Part shown: piece after piece, positions 17,634 to 27,052 of the stretch | Position numbering within the stretch: the first letter of the stretch is position 1 | How the letters are laid out: the number at the start of each line of letters is the position of its first letter | NCBI GenBank assembly: GCA_027008345.1 | Contig: JALTBU010000203.1 | Span: 1 to 58,425 of the forward strand | DNA from: Nautiliaceae bacterium | Lineage (GTDB): Bacteria; Campylobacterota; Campylobacteria; Campylobacterales; Nautiliaceae | Direction: 5' to 3' | DNA: 58,425 nucleotides | Position numbers and translations under genes: made by a program | Notes under the pieces: model-generated | Told to the model about the DNA's origin: nothing | Databases searched by the model: none | Seen by the model: only the letters and a program-made list of their open reading frames with translations

Positions 17634-18293
17634 ATGCAATTTTTATACTATCCGGATACTTCTGATACAGTTATATTAAGCGGAGAAGCACATAAATACC
17701 TTTTTAAGGTAAGAAGAATAAAAAAAGACGAAATTATAAAAATAAGAAATTTAAAAGACGATTATCTTTATCATTACAAAATCAAAGAAATAAATAAAAA
17801 AGAAGCGGTTTTAATATTAGACAAAAACGAATTCAAACCTCAAAAACCCTCAAAATTTTTTCATCTTGCATGGTGCATGATAGATCCTAAAAACATAGAA
17901 AAAACACTTCCAACATTAAATGAAATGGGGGTTGGTAAAATAAGTTTTATATATTGCGATTTTTCTCAAAAAAATTTCAAATTAAAACTTGATAGACTTA
18001 AAAAAATTCTTATTAATTCAAACCAACAATGCGGAAGAAGTGATATAATGGAAATTGAAATAATAGATTCAAGTAAAGAATTTTTCGAAAAATATCCACA
18101 ATTTACGGCACTTGATTTTGACGGAGAAAAAATAAAATGCGACAAAAGATATTCAAATCCTTTTTTAATTGGACCGGAAGGAGGATTCAGTGAAAGCGAA
18201 AGAAAATATTTCATACAAAAAATAAAATTTGACAGTTTCATTTTAAAAAGTGAAAGCGCAGCATGTGCCATCAGTGCCAAAATTTTATTATAA
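17634..18293 (+). CDS. rsmE: 16S rRNA m3U1498 methyltransferase
   Basis: RsmE methylates N3 of U1498 in 16S rRNA and belongs to the SPOUT superfamily. The 219-residue protein has the N-terminal PUA-like part (GEAHKYLFKVRRIKKDE) and the C-terminal knot with IGPEGGFSESE and ILKSESAACAIS, corresponding to the SAM-binding IGPEGG and LGxxILRxETA motifs. AAAAAGG precedes the ATG. Its 3' end contains a TATAAT that may drive the following regulator gene. Divergent from the AAA+ gene. Confidence 0.93.
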   Translation: MQFLYYPDTSDTVILSGEAHKYLFKVRRIKKDEIIKIRNLKDDYLYHYKIKEINKKEAVLILDKNEFKPQKPSKFFHLAWCMIDPKNIEKTLPTLNEMGVGKISFIYCDFSQKNFKLKLDRLKKILINSNQQCGRSDIMEIEIIDSSKEFFEKYPQFTALDFDGEKIKCDKRYSNPFLIGPEGGFSESERKYFIQKIKFDSFILKSESAACAISAKILL

Positions 18294-18294
18294 T
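18289..18294 (+). promoter_or_regulatory. -10 box for the exopolysaccharide locus
   Basis: TATAAT overlaps the rsmE stop codon and is followed by ACGC, as in the nuo promoter (TATAATACGC). It lies 27 bases before the response-regulator TTG, with AAAGGCGG in between. This would give a short leader and separate transcription of the downstream plus-strand genes. Confidence 0.4.
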
Positions 18295-18320
18295 ACGCAA
18301 AATATTATCAAAGGCGGTCA

Positions 18321-18956
18321 TTGAAAATAGCTTTAATTGAAGATGAGTCTCTCATAAGAGAAACCTTACATGAACTTCTTCAAACCGAATATGAAACAGA
18401 AAGCTTTGAAAATATAAAAGAATTCTTAAAAACCGACAAAAAATTTGACATAATTGTCGGAGATATAAACCTGCCTGATGGTAATTTATTGAATGAACTG
18501 AGAAAATTCCCACATTTAATCGAAAACTCATTACTTATTATTATCTCAGCAGATGGAAATATTGAAAACATTAAAAAATCATTTGATTTAGGTGCTGTAG
18601 ATTTTATAAAAAAACCATTTGAATTTGAAGAACTCTTACTTAGAATCGAAAGATTTATAAAAAAGAATAAAAATATAAAATTAAGTGATAATATATTTTA
18701 TTCACCCTCAAAAAAAGTTTTAATTATTGATAATGAAACAGTAAACCTTACATTTAAAGAATCTGCGTTTTTAGAACTTTTAATAGAAAAAAACGGTGCG
18801 TATGCCACATTCGAAGAAATCGAAAATACAGTATGGGGAGAGCCTATAATGGCTAATACATTAGCCGCTCTTGTTAAAAGATTAAGAAAAAAACTTAAAA
18901 AAGATTTAATAGAATCCAAGCGATATTTAGGATATCGGTTAATAAAATCATCTTAA
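18321..18956 (+). CDS. OmpR-family response regulator of the exopolysaccharide locus
   Basis: A 211-residue regulator with an N-terminal receiver domain: acidic pair E7-D8, phospho-acceptor D48 (VGDINLPDG), switch Ser76 and Lys98 (IKKPFE). A C-terminal winged helix follows (about 135-211) with ESAFLELLI and the recognition segment NTLAALVKRLRKKL. The TTG start is set by AAAGGCGG 4-11 bases upstream. It is followed by the histidine kinase gene after a 49-base gap, so the two form a two-component pair. The target is probably the same locus, from context. Confidence 0.9.
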   Translation: MKIALIEDESLIRETLHELLQTEYETESFENIKEFLKTDKKFDIIVGDINLPDGNLLNELRKFPHLIENSLLIIISADGNIENIKKSFDLGAVDFIKKPFEFEELLLRIERFIKKNKNIKLSDNIFYSPSKKVLIIDNETVNLTFKESAFLELLIEKNGAYATFEEIENTVWGEPIMANTLAALVKRLRKKLKKDLIESKRYLGYRLIKSS

Positions 18957-19005
18957 TATCATATTTTATATTTACAATTGCATAAAAAACAATAAAGGTT
19001 AAACA

Positions 19006-20823
19006 ATTTTTAAAAAGAAGACTCAAAATCTGGCAAAAATTTTTTTCCATGATCTTAAAAATAAACTTTTAGGAATAAAATTAATATTGAGTCTTGCGAA
19101 AAAAAAACCTGAAAAAACAAACGAAATCTTTGACAAAGTACATAAAAACATAGATGAGAGTATTGATTTAATAAAAGATTATCTGAGTTTAGAACAATAT
19201 AAAAAAACAAAATTTTTAAAGCATTCGAGTTTTTGTTTAAACTCTTTAATTGAAGAAATTTTACATGAACTTGAAAATGAAATAAATAAAAAAAATATTT
19301 CAGTCCATTATAGTGTTACCGAAGAAAATTTAATTATAAAAACAAACAAAGAATGGCTTAAAAAAGCACTTTTTAACATAATACACAATGCCGTAAAATA
19401 CAATAAACAAAATGGTCATCTTTTTATAAATATTGAATATACAAAAAATGGCTATCTTCTAATAGTTAAAGATACAGGCATAGGAATAAGTAAAAAAGAC
19501 AAAGAAAAAATTTTCGAAAGATATTATACCAAGGATAAAGATGGCAGCGGAATCGGGCTCAATTTTTCAAAGACGGTAATAGAATCCCTTGGAGGCAAAA
19601 TAAAATTTGATTCAGTCTTCAATAAAGGCACGGTATTTTATATATATCTTCCAAAAATAAGTAAAAAAATTAAGCTGAAAATGTTAGCTTCAGCATTAGC
19701 AGGATTTTTTATTGTCTCTTTTATAACAATAGATTATTTTTATTGTTTAATTCCTCAAAAAGTGCAAATAAAAATTTCCGGAAATATTAAAATAATAAAA
19801 TTTGAAAACGGGATTGTTGCAAAAGCCAATAAAAATGACGAAATCAAAATAATAGCTTATAAAAACATATTTAATACTAAAACAAGAAACAAATTAATCT
19901 TACAAAAATCAGATATTGAAATAGCTACAAATGGCAATAAGATTAAAGTTATAACTCCAAATACTTCTTTTAGCAATTTAGGAACAAAGTTTGAAACAGT
20001 GGCAAAAGATAAAACTGCAATCAGTGTATTTGACGGAAAAATAAAAAATAAAAGAACAGTAGTAAATACAGATGAAGGGCTTATAGTTTCAAAAACCATA
20101 CAAAAAGTTCCTTTGCCCCAAAAAATATCTTATCTAAAAATACAAAACAAACCAAAAACTATAATAAGATGGTCAAGTCCTTATAAATATTTTAAAATTT
20201 TAATATCAAAAGATCGATCTTTTTCAAATCCTCCTATTTATGGCTTTTATACTGCTAACAAAATAATTTCTCCTAGTTTAAACGATGGAATATGGTATAT
20301 CAATATCAAAGCAAAACATAACGACCTTTATTCAATACCAGTTGTTAAAAAATTTATATCTTTAAATAATTATTATAAAGCTTTAAATTATTATAAAAAC
20401 AATAATATTCAAGAAGCTCTTAAATATATCGAAAAAAGCGTCTCAACAATAAACCATATATCTCCGTTGCCATATTATTTATATGCTAAAATACTTTTTA
20501 AATTAAAAAATTACAAAAAGTCATTAAAATATATAAAAGAAGGAGAAAAAGTGGGGCAAAAAGAAAAAATAAAATTATTAAAAGCGAAAATATTTTATTT
20601 AAAAGGAAAATATAAAAAAGTTATAGAAATTCTAAAAAACCCTTCAAATGAAGAAGAAAAATTACTTGTGGCAAAAGCATTTTATAAATTGGGTAAATAT
20701 AAAATTGCCAACAAATATTTATACAGGATACTTGAAATAAATCCTGATAATAAAGAAGCAAAAAAATTTTTAACATTTCCAAAAGGTTTAAAAAAGCAAG
20801 GATTTTCAAATGCATTTAATTGA
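19006..20823 (+). CDS. Histidine kinase with C-terminal membrane helix, FecR-like domain and TPRs
   Basis: The frame is open from 19003. The phosphoacceptor box FFHDLKNKLLG (His codon at 19048-19050) lies upstream of every ATG, GTG or TTG, so a conventional start (TTG at 19087) would remove the active His. AAAGG at 18994-18998 is seven bases before ATT at 19006, which I take as a non-standard start; CTG at 19030 is the alternative. Order: DHp with His15, HATPase (N box HNAVKY, G1 DTGIGIS, G2 DGSGIGLNFS), one transmembrane helix (about 226-249), FecR-like domain (about 255-365, TPNTSFSNLGTKFET), an Ig/FN3-like stretch, then TPRs. The sensor thus follows the kinase and would be periplasmic. Confidence 0.8.
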   Translation: MFKKKTQNLAKIFFHDLKNKLLGIKLILSLAKKKPEKTNEIFDKVHKNIDESIDLIKDYLSLEQYKKTKFLKHSSFCLNSLIEEILHELENEINKKNISVHYSVTEENLIIKTNKEWLKKALFNIIHNAVKYNKQNGHLFINIEYTKNGYLLIVKDTGIGISKKDKEKIFERYYTKDKDGSGIGLNFSKTVIESLGGKIKFDSVFNKGTVFYIYLPKISKKIKLKMLASALAGFFIVSFITIDYFYCLIPQKVQIKISGNIKIIKFENGIVAKANKNDEIKIIAYKNIFNTKTRNKLILQKSDIEIATNGNKIKVITPNTSFSNLGTKFETVAKDKTAISVFDGKIKNKRTVVNTDEGLIVSKTIQKVPLPQKISYLKIQNKPKTIIRWSSPYKYFKILISKDRSFSNPPIYGFYTANKIISPSLNDGIWYINIKAKHNDLYSIPVVKKFISLNNYYKALNYYKNNNIQEALKYIEKSVSTINHISPLPYYLYAKILFKLKNYKKSLKYIKEGEKVGQKEKIKLLKAKIFYLKGKYKKVIEILKNPSNEEEKLLVAKAFYKLGKYKIANKYLYRILEINPDNKEAKKFLTFPKGLKKQGFSNAFN

Positions 20824-22126
20824 TATTATAAATAAATCGGATATCGCTTTAATAGAAGGTGCAAGTAAACTTGGAAAATTAACATTCGCACTTTATGCAT
20901 ATTCTCAAAACGAAAAAATAGAAAAAGTAACAATTTTATCCTCAATCCAGAAAAAATTGATGCAAAAAAGAATCCACTCAATTCAAAATTTAAATGATGA
21001 AAATATTAATAAGTTATTGAAAAATATTGAATTTTTATGCTTGAAAGAAAATTGGCTTGAAATAAAATCTTCTTATGGATTTGATTTCATTTATGAAGAC
21101 ATTGAAAGAATAGTACAAAATACTAAATGTGATGCAATAATACTTCACAGGCCTGATTTGATGTTTAGTAATAGCGAATACGATCTTGCAAGATTGTTTC
21201 TTGAAAAATTTATTGAAATTGCAAACAATTATGGGAAAAAAACATTTATTACAAGTGATATGAATCATTTTATCACAGAATTTTTAGAAAATTACACAGA
21301 TATTTCTATGCAGATGAAAAAAAAAGACAATATAAGAAAAATAATAATAAAACATTCTTTGTATCCCGTAACATCAAATTTATACGATTTCATTTTTAAA
21401 AACAACAAATTTGAACTTATAAATGAAAAAGAAAATTCTAATATTGATATTGTAACATCCAAAAATGATATGTTAGTTATTTCACAAGATGAAAGATTCA
21501 AAAAAATACATTCCTATATTTTTAGTAAATATTTTAATATAGAATTTGCATCAAACCTCAGCGAGGTTATAAAAAAAATAGAAAACAAACCTGAAATAAT
21601 AATTTATCAAGACCAAGAAACGATTCCTGAATTTGATATCTGTAATACAGTAAAAAATATATCACCTCATTCAAATATTATTTTTATACTAAATAAAGAC
21701 TATATAAGAGCAGAAGATAAAATGGATGCTATACAATCAAAATGTTATGAAGTTTTTAGCAGAAACTTTAATCTTGAAGAATATATTTTAACCATAGAAA
21801 AAATAAATCAAAATTTTTTCTATTCAAATAAACTCAAACTTTTACCTCCCCAAAAAATTGCAACTAATTATGAAAATTTCTGTAAAGCCATTAAATCACT
21901 TTATAATGAAAGAATATTTTTCTCAGTAGTAGAATATTCTGAATTTAAAGATGAAATAATAAGCAGACTAAGAACCCATGATATTATTTATAAAAAAGAC
22001 GAGCTTATTTATCTTTGTCTTGTAAATGTAACCAAAGAGATGTTTGAAAGTAATTTAAAAGAAAAATTAGAATTAACAGATAAATACCATTTTATTGAAG
22101 CCATAGAGTGGGACGGTAAATGCTAA
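20810..22126 (+). CDS. BcsE-like protein: degenerate RecA-like, REC-like and GGDEF-like domains (c-di-GMP receptor candidate)
   Basis: A 438-residue soluble protein with three apparent parts. Residues 1-200 look like a RecA/KaiC fold with an imperfect P-loop (GASKLGKLT, Leu where Ser/Thr is expected). Residues about 215-330 resemble a receiver domain without phospho-Asp. Residues about 345-438 resemble a GGDEF domain whose signature is KKDEL, preceded by R388-T-H-D391, the RxxD form of a c-di-GMP inhibitory site. This order matches BcsE, the c-di-GMP sensor of cellulose synthesis; no sequence-level match is claimed. The gene overlaps the kinase by 14 bases and the exporter by 7, so it belongs to the same operon. 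Confidence 0.6.
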   Translation: MHLIDIINKSDIALIEGASKLGKLTFALYAYSQNEKIEKVTILSSIQKKLMQKRIHSIQNLNDENINKLLKNIEFLCLKENWLEIKSSYGFDFIYEDIERIVQNTKCDAIILHRPDLMFSNSEYDLARLFLEKFIEIANNYGKKTFITSDMNHFITEFLENYTDISMQMKKKDNIRKIIIKHSLYPVTSNLYDFIFKNNKFELINEKENSNIDIVTSKNDMLVISQDERFKKIHSYIFSKYFNIEFASNLSEVIKKIENKPEIIIYQDQETIPEFDICNTVKNISPHSNIIFILNKDYIRAEDKMDAIQSKCYEVFSRNFNLEEYILTIEKINQNFFYSNKLKLLPPQKIATNYENFCKAIKSLYNERIFFSVVEYSEFKDEIISRLRTHDIIYKKDELIYLCLVNVTKEMFESNLKEKLELTDKYHFIEAIEWDGKC

Positions 22127-25100
22127 AAAAAGCATTGATTTTTTTTATGTTTTCAATATTAATTTTAGCCGATACATTGGAAATTGATGCTAACCAACTT
22201 GAAAAAGAGATATTAAAAAACCCAAATGATATATTAAACCGTTTAATACTTGCAAAATATTATGAAAATCACAAAAATTATAAAAAAGCTTTAATTTTTA
22301 TAAACCAGATTTTGGAAAAAGATCCAAAAAATAAAAAGGCATTGTTATTAAAAAAAGAGATATTATCTTTCCAAAATACACAAAAACTTAATGAAAAATA
22401 CGGAAATCTCGATAAATATATAAACAATCTTTATGAAAAAGAAAAATATAAAGAAATACTTTCTTTTTATACAAAGTATAAACCTTTATTAAAACCAAAA
22501 ACCCTTATTAAAATAGCAAGAATCGCAATGTGGGAAGGAGATTACGATCTTTCTTTAAAGATATTAAATTCTTTTAAAGAAAATAATTTGGATGTATTGG
22601 AAATAAAAGCATATGATTATTTCTTCAAAGGCGATTATATTAAAGCAAACAGATTATTTAAAATCCTTTATAATGCAACCGGACAAAAAGATTATGGAAT
22701 AAAACTTATTGAGACATATATTCGGCTCGGCGATGCATTAAGTGCAAAAAAAGTGCTTTATTCTTTGAAATACAAACTTTCAAAACAAGAATACCAAAAA
22801 TATTTTAATTTAATTGAAAAAAAACTTTTTTCTTACATAAATATATTAAAAAAGCAATATACAAAAAATCCTACATATAAAAATTTAAAAAAATTTATCA
22901 TTGCATTATATGATTTACAACCTGATGAAGCAATAGAAATTGTAAAAAATTATCTCAAAAACAACCCTGAAAATTTCAAAGCCAAAATTTTACTGGCTAA
23001 ATTATATATATGGAAAGGAGAAACACAAAAAGCAACAAAAATTTTGGATACTTTTACAGATACAGACAATTATCAGGCAAAACTGCTTTATGGAAAAATT
23101 CTTGCTTGGAATGGAATGTATAAAAAAGCCAAAATATTTTTAATGGATGTATATCAAAATGGAAATACAAAACAAAAATATGAAGCATTAAAAATGCTCG
23201 GATTTATAGAAATGTGGCAAAATCATAAAGAAAATGCAAAAAAAATTTTTGAAAAACTTTATAAAATAAATCCAAAAGATGAAGAAGTAAAAGAAGCACT
23301 TATGATTTTAAAAGGAAAAATAAAACCACTTATTATCAAATATGAAAAACTTCTAAAAAAATATCCCAATAATATGGATTATGTACTGAAATTAGCTGAT
23401 TTATATTATATGCTCCCAAACTATGAAAAAGCGGCAAAATATTATGAAATCTATCTTCAACACAATCCTGATAAAATAGAAATATATAAAACGCTTGGAG
23501 ATATTTATCTTGAATTAAAAAAATATTATAAAGGTTTTTCAGACTGGGAATATTATGCAGCTATAAAAAACACCCCTGACGCATATCTTGAATTAGCAAA
23601 AAGATATTACTGGAATGGTTTTATGAAAGAATCATTAGATATTTTAAATAAACTCATAAATAAATATCCAAATTACAAACAGGCAATAGAACTAAAAGCT
23701 AAAATTTTAAAAATAAATCCAAGATATCTTAATTATAATTATGAAACGGCTATTGAAAAATATTTCAACAACAGAGCCCAAAAACTATTAATTTATGGAG
23801 ACAGAAGTTATTTTGCAGGTTTTTATAAGACTGCCCAAAATTATTATAAAGATTATCTTTTTATAAATCCAGATGACGCAAATGTAAGGGAAAAATATGC
23901 TTATACACTTGAATTTACCGGTAATTATTCGACTGCGGCAGGAGAGTTTTATAATCTGTTTTGGTATAAAAAAAACCCAATTATAGAATATCATTATGCA
24001 TATTGTTTGCAAAAATCAGGGAAACTAAAAGAAGCTAAAAAAATATATGAAAAATTACTTAACGAAGTACCAAAACCACTTCCGGAAAAATTAAAAAAAT
24101 TTATTTATAACTGGAAAAAAGCATGGGAAAGTATGAATTTTGAAAAATATGCTTCATTTTATGACAACAAAATAAAAAACAACATTTATTGGAGATTAAA
24201 AAAACAAAATATTTTTAAAAAAGCAGGTTTTATAAGCGTAGGGATATATAACCCTATTCTACTTCAAAAAAAAAGAAATATTTATAAAATAAAATTTTAT
24301 CAGGTATATGCATCTCAAATCAAAAAAGATAAAGGATATAAAACTTTATGGATAAAATGCAATAAAGACAAATGCCTCATAATAAAAGAAAAATGGTCTC
24401 CAGGTAAATTCAGACCAGATAATCCTGAAAACTCTCTTCTTATCTTGATAAGAGAAAATTTACAAGAAATTGACACTCCAAAGACTATTATAAAAAACAA
24501 TGAAAATATTACCTATGAAAATATACCGTCAAAAAAACAAAATAAAAACAGCATTCAAGACGAAAACAACCTTATACAGCCAAATGACTTTATGCCTTTG
24601 AATAAAATTTTAAAAAAAAAAGAAACTAAAATAACACTTGCTGAAAAAAACATTACAAGAGAAACAAACACTTCTTTAATCAAAGAAAATTTAAATATTG
24701 AAAAATTTAAGATAGTAAAAGTTACAAAAAAAAACGCAATAACCAAAGAAATTAAAAAAAGACCACCTAATTATTTTTTAATTTCATTATATCATTTTCA
24801 TGATAATCAAAAAACTCACTATAATCACATCGAGGCAAAATATTTAAAAAATTTTGGAAGTTTTGACGCCGGCATATTTGTGCGATTTTTTGAAATAAAA
24901 CAAGATTTTAAAAAAGATTCAGGAAACATAACAGCCGGTATTATTAGATACAGAGGATATGAAATAACGGCAGGTATCGATAATGCAAAAAAAAGTGATT
25001 TGTATTTAAATATAAAATCTGAATATAAACACCATAATATAAATATTTTATATGAAAACCTTGTATATTCAAGAAAAACTATATGCTCTTTAATTCATAA

Positions 25101-25575
25101 AAGATTAAAACTTGAAGCAAGCAGATACAAACAGCTTAACAACATAAGAGGTCTTTGGTATTCTATCGCAGGAGAATATATTGATGATGGAAATTTAGTT
25201 TTTACTCCCCAAATTGATTATGATTTTTATAATAATAAAATATTTAATTCGCCATATGCGTTTTTTTTCTCAGGATGGTATCAGTTTAATTCAAAACAGA
25301 CAAATTGTTACTATTCACCTGATAAAACTGATTCTAATCTTGTAGGTATTAAATTTTATCCTAAAAACAAATTTGCAGATATAATGTTTAAAGGAGGGAT
25401 TGGTTATAGCATTTGGGATAAAGCATTTTTATATAAGTTAGGATTTAATGTAACCAAAAATATAAAATTATTCAATATAAATGCAAAGTGTGAATATGCA
25501 AACACTTCACCTGTTAACGCTCCTAATAATTATAAAAGTTATGAGTGTTATTTAAATATGGGAAAAACATGGTAA
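22120..25575 (+). CDS. TPR / beta-barrel outer-membrane exporter of exopolysaccharide
   Basis: A 1151-residue exported protein. It starts with a signal peptide (LIFFMFSILILAD), followed by about 620 residues of TPR-type repeats. Next comes an NTF2/SnoaL-like segment beginning WKKAWESMNFEKYASFYD, then a Lys/Asn/Thr-rich linker, and a C-terminal region of alternating beta strands (about 885-1151) ending in Trp, as outer-membrane barrels end in an aromatic residue. TPR plus barrel is the architecture of PgaA, BcsC and PelB. The start overlaps the previous gene by 7 bases. The neighbouring synthase and deacetylase fit a secreted, modified polymer. Confidence 0.8.
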   Translation: MLKKALIFFMFSILILADTLEIDANQLEKEILKNPNDILNRLILAKYYENHKNYKKALIFINQILEKDPKNKKALLLKKEILSFQNTQKLNEKYGNLDKYINNLYEKEKYKEILSFYTKYKPLLKPKTLIKIARIAMWEGDYDLSLKILNSFKENNLDVLEIKAYDYFFKGDYIKANRLFKILYNATGQKDYGIKLIETYIRLGDALSAKKVLYSLKYKLSKQEYQKYFNLIEKKLFSYINILKKQYTKNPTYKNLKKFIIALYDLQPDEAIEIVKNYLKNNPENFKAKILLAKLYIWKGETQKATKILDTFTDTDNYQAKLLYGKILAWNGMYKKAKIFLMDVYQNGNTKQKYEALKMLGFIEMWQNHKENAKKIFEKLYKINPKDEEVKEALMILKGKIKPLIIKYEKLLKKYPNNMDYVLKLADLYYMLPNYEKAAKYYEIYLQHNPDKIEIYKTLGDIYLELKKYYKGFSDWEYYAAIKNTPDAYLELAKRYYWNGFMKESLDILNKLINKYPNYKQAIELKAKILKINPRYLNYNYETAIEKYFNNRAQKLLIYGDRSYFAGFYKTAQNYYKDYLFINPDDANVREKYAYTLEFTGNYSTAAGEFYNLFWYKKNPIIEYHYAYCLQKSGKLKEAKKIYEKLLNEVPKPLPEKLKKFIYNWKKAWESMNFEKYASFYDNKIKNNIYWRLKKQNIFKKAGFISVGIYNPILLQKKRNIYKIKFYQVYASQIKKDKGYKTLWIKCNKDKCLIIKEKWSPGKFRPDNPENSLLILIRENLQEIDTPKTIIKNNENITYENIPSKKQNKNSIQDENNLIQPNDFMPLNKILKKKETKITLAEKNITRETNTSLIKENLNIEKFKIVKVTKKNAITKEIKKRPPNYFLISLYHFHDNQKTHYNHIEAKYLKNFGSFDAGIFVRFFEIKQDFKKDSGNITAGIIRYRGYEITAGIDNAKKSDLYLNIKSEYKHHNINILYENLVYSRKTICSLIHKRLKLEASRYKQLNNIRGLWYSIAGEYIDDGNLVFTPQIDYDFYNNKIFNSPYAFFFSGWYQFNSKQTNCYYSPDKTDSNLVGIKFYPKNKFADIMFKGGIGYSIWDKAFLYKLGFNVTKNIKLFNINAKCEYANTSPVNAPNNYKSYECYLNMGKTW

Positions 25576-26873
25576 AAACATTTTTTATAATTTTTTTGTC
25601 AATACTTATTATTTTGATACTTACTTTTTTATTAACCAGTTATTATCAGACTTTTTACAGTTTAAACAATATAATTATAAAATTAGGTATAGGAATAATA
25701 CTTGTATTTATTACTCTAGTAGTCCTTAGATATATGCTTTTATTATTTTTTTCAATTCTTAAAGTAATTATGAAAACAGCTGATGAAAAAAATAAATCTC
25801 TTGCAAAAAGTAATAAAAAAGTTTCAGTTATAATACCTGCTTATAATGAAGAAAAAGTAATTGAACAATCTATGAAAGGAATTATTAATCAGACATATCA
25901 AAATTTAGAATTAATAGTTGTAGATGACGGAAGTACTGACAACACATCATTAAGAGCACAAAAATTTTCTCATCTTCCATTTGTAAAAGTTTTAAAAAAA
26001 TCAAACAGTGGTAAAGCAAATGCAATAAATTATGGAATTGAACACTCAAATGGTGAGCTTATAATGGTAGTTGATGCAGATTCAAAACTTAAAGAAAATG
26101 CAGTTGAATTAATGGCAAAATATTTTGAAGATCCTGATATAGCTGCTGTTGCAGGCTCAGTATATGTCAGTAATCAAGTAAATATACTTACTAAACTTCA
26201 AGCCCTTGAATATATTGAGGGTCTAAATATGGTAAGAAATGGGCAAGCATTTTTAAAACTTGTAAATATTATACCAGGACCTATTGGTATGTTTAGAAAA
26301 CACGCTTTATATGAAGTAGGATTGTATGATGATGATACTTTTGCAGAAGATTGTGATGTGACTCTTAAATTAATTACTCATGGCTATAAAATAGACTTTG
26401 AATCAGAAGCTGTAGCAAAAACAGAAGCACCTGAAAATATTTTTGATTTAATAAAACAAAGATACAGATGGACAAGAGGTATTTTACAAGCTATAAAAAA
26501 ACATAGATCTCTTTTATGGAATTTCAAAAGTAACCCTTCCGCTTCATTTACAATGTGGTATATGCTTTTTGAAGCAATATTGTGGCCTTTTATGGACTTT
26601 TGGGTAAATATGTTTATTATATATCTTGCTATAACAACAGGTGTTTCTCTTCTTATTTTTTATTGGTGGAGCCTTTTTACAATACTTGACGTCGCAGGGG
26701 CACTTTATTGTATACTTATAACTAATGAAAGTTTATCAATAGTATTTTATGCTGTTTTTTACAGATTATTCTTTATTCTTTTTATAAATTTGATTAAAAT
26801 ATTATCAACAATAGAAGAATGGTTTGGGATAGAAATGAACTGGGGTAAACTTGAAAGAAAAGGAAGAATATGA
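25569..26873 (+). CDS. Processive family 2 glycosyltransferase (PgaC-like)
   Basis: A 434-residue inner-membrane glycosyltransferase. Two N-terminal helices are followed by a cytoplasmic GT-A domain with VIIPAYNEE, VDDGSTDNT (D1), VDADS (DxD), AEDCDVT (catalytic base of the TED type) and QRYRWTRG (QxxRW). Three or four C-terminal helices follow. The QxxRW motif marks processive synthases of poly-GlcNAc, hyaluronan or cellulose type; the sugar cannot be read from sequence. The ATG at 25569 is preferred over an in-frame GTG at 25545 because GGGA lies five bases upstream and it overlaps the exporter stop in the operon style of its neighbours. Confidence 0.9.
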   Translation: MVKTFFIIFLSILIILILTFLLTSYYQTFYSLNNIIIKLGIGIILVFITLVVLRYMLLLFFSILKVIMKTADEKNKSLAKSNKKVSVIIPAYNEEKVIEQSMKGIINQTYQNLELIVVDDGSTDNTSLRAQKFSHLPFVKVLKKSNSGKANAINYGIEHSNGELIMVVDADSKLKENAVELMAKYFEDPDIAAVAGSVYVSNQVNILTKLQALEYIEGLNMVRNGQAFLKLVNIIPGPIGMFRKHALYEVGLYDDDTFAEDCDVTLKLITHGYKIDFESEAVAKTEAPENIFDLIKQRYRWTRGILQAIKKHRSLLWNFKSNPSASFTMWYMLFEAILWPFMDFWVNMFIIYLAITTGVSLLIFYWWSLFTILDVAGALYCILITNESLSIVFYAVFYRLFFILFINLIKILSTIEEWFGIEMNWGKLERKGRI

Positions 26874-27052
26874 ACCTGCTTGCATTTTTGGCGCTGCTGA
26901 TACTTATAATAACAATAATCACTTTAGTATTCGGTATAATAGCTTATTTTTTATATAAAACAAGGGAAAAAACCAAAAAAAATAGAAATAAAAAACTTAT
27001 TTATGAAGATGTATTAAATGAAGTCGGCGGCAATTATATATTTTTTGAATAG
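26870..27052 (+). CDS. Small one- or two-helix membrane protein of the exopolysaccharide locus
   Basis: A 60-residue protein with a hydrophobic N-terminal half (residues 1-31) and a basic C-terminal half rich in Lys and Asn. Its start overlaps the glycosyltransferase stop (ATGA), and AGGAAG lies just upstream. By position and topology it could play the accessory role of PgaD next to PgaC, but there is no sequence evidence for that. Overlaps the next gene by 35 bases in another frame. Confidence 0.65.
   Translation: MNLLAFLALLILIITIITLVFGIIAYFLYKTREKTKKNRNKKLIYEDVLNEVGGNYIFFE

Noticed and set aside
22120..25575. PelB assignment for the TPR/barrel protein
   Set aside because: Architecture is shared by PgaA, BcsC and PelB, and no sequence feature distinguishes them; a symbol would overstate the evidence.
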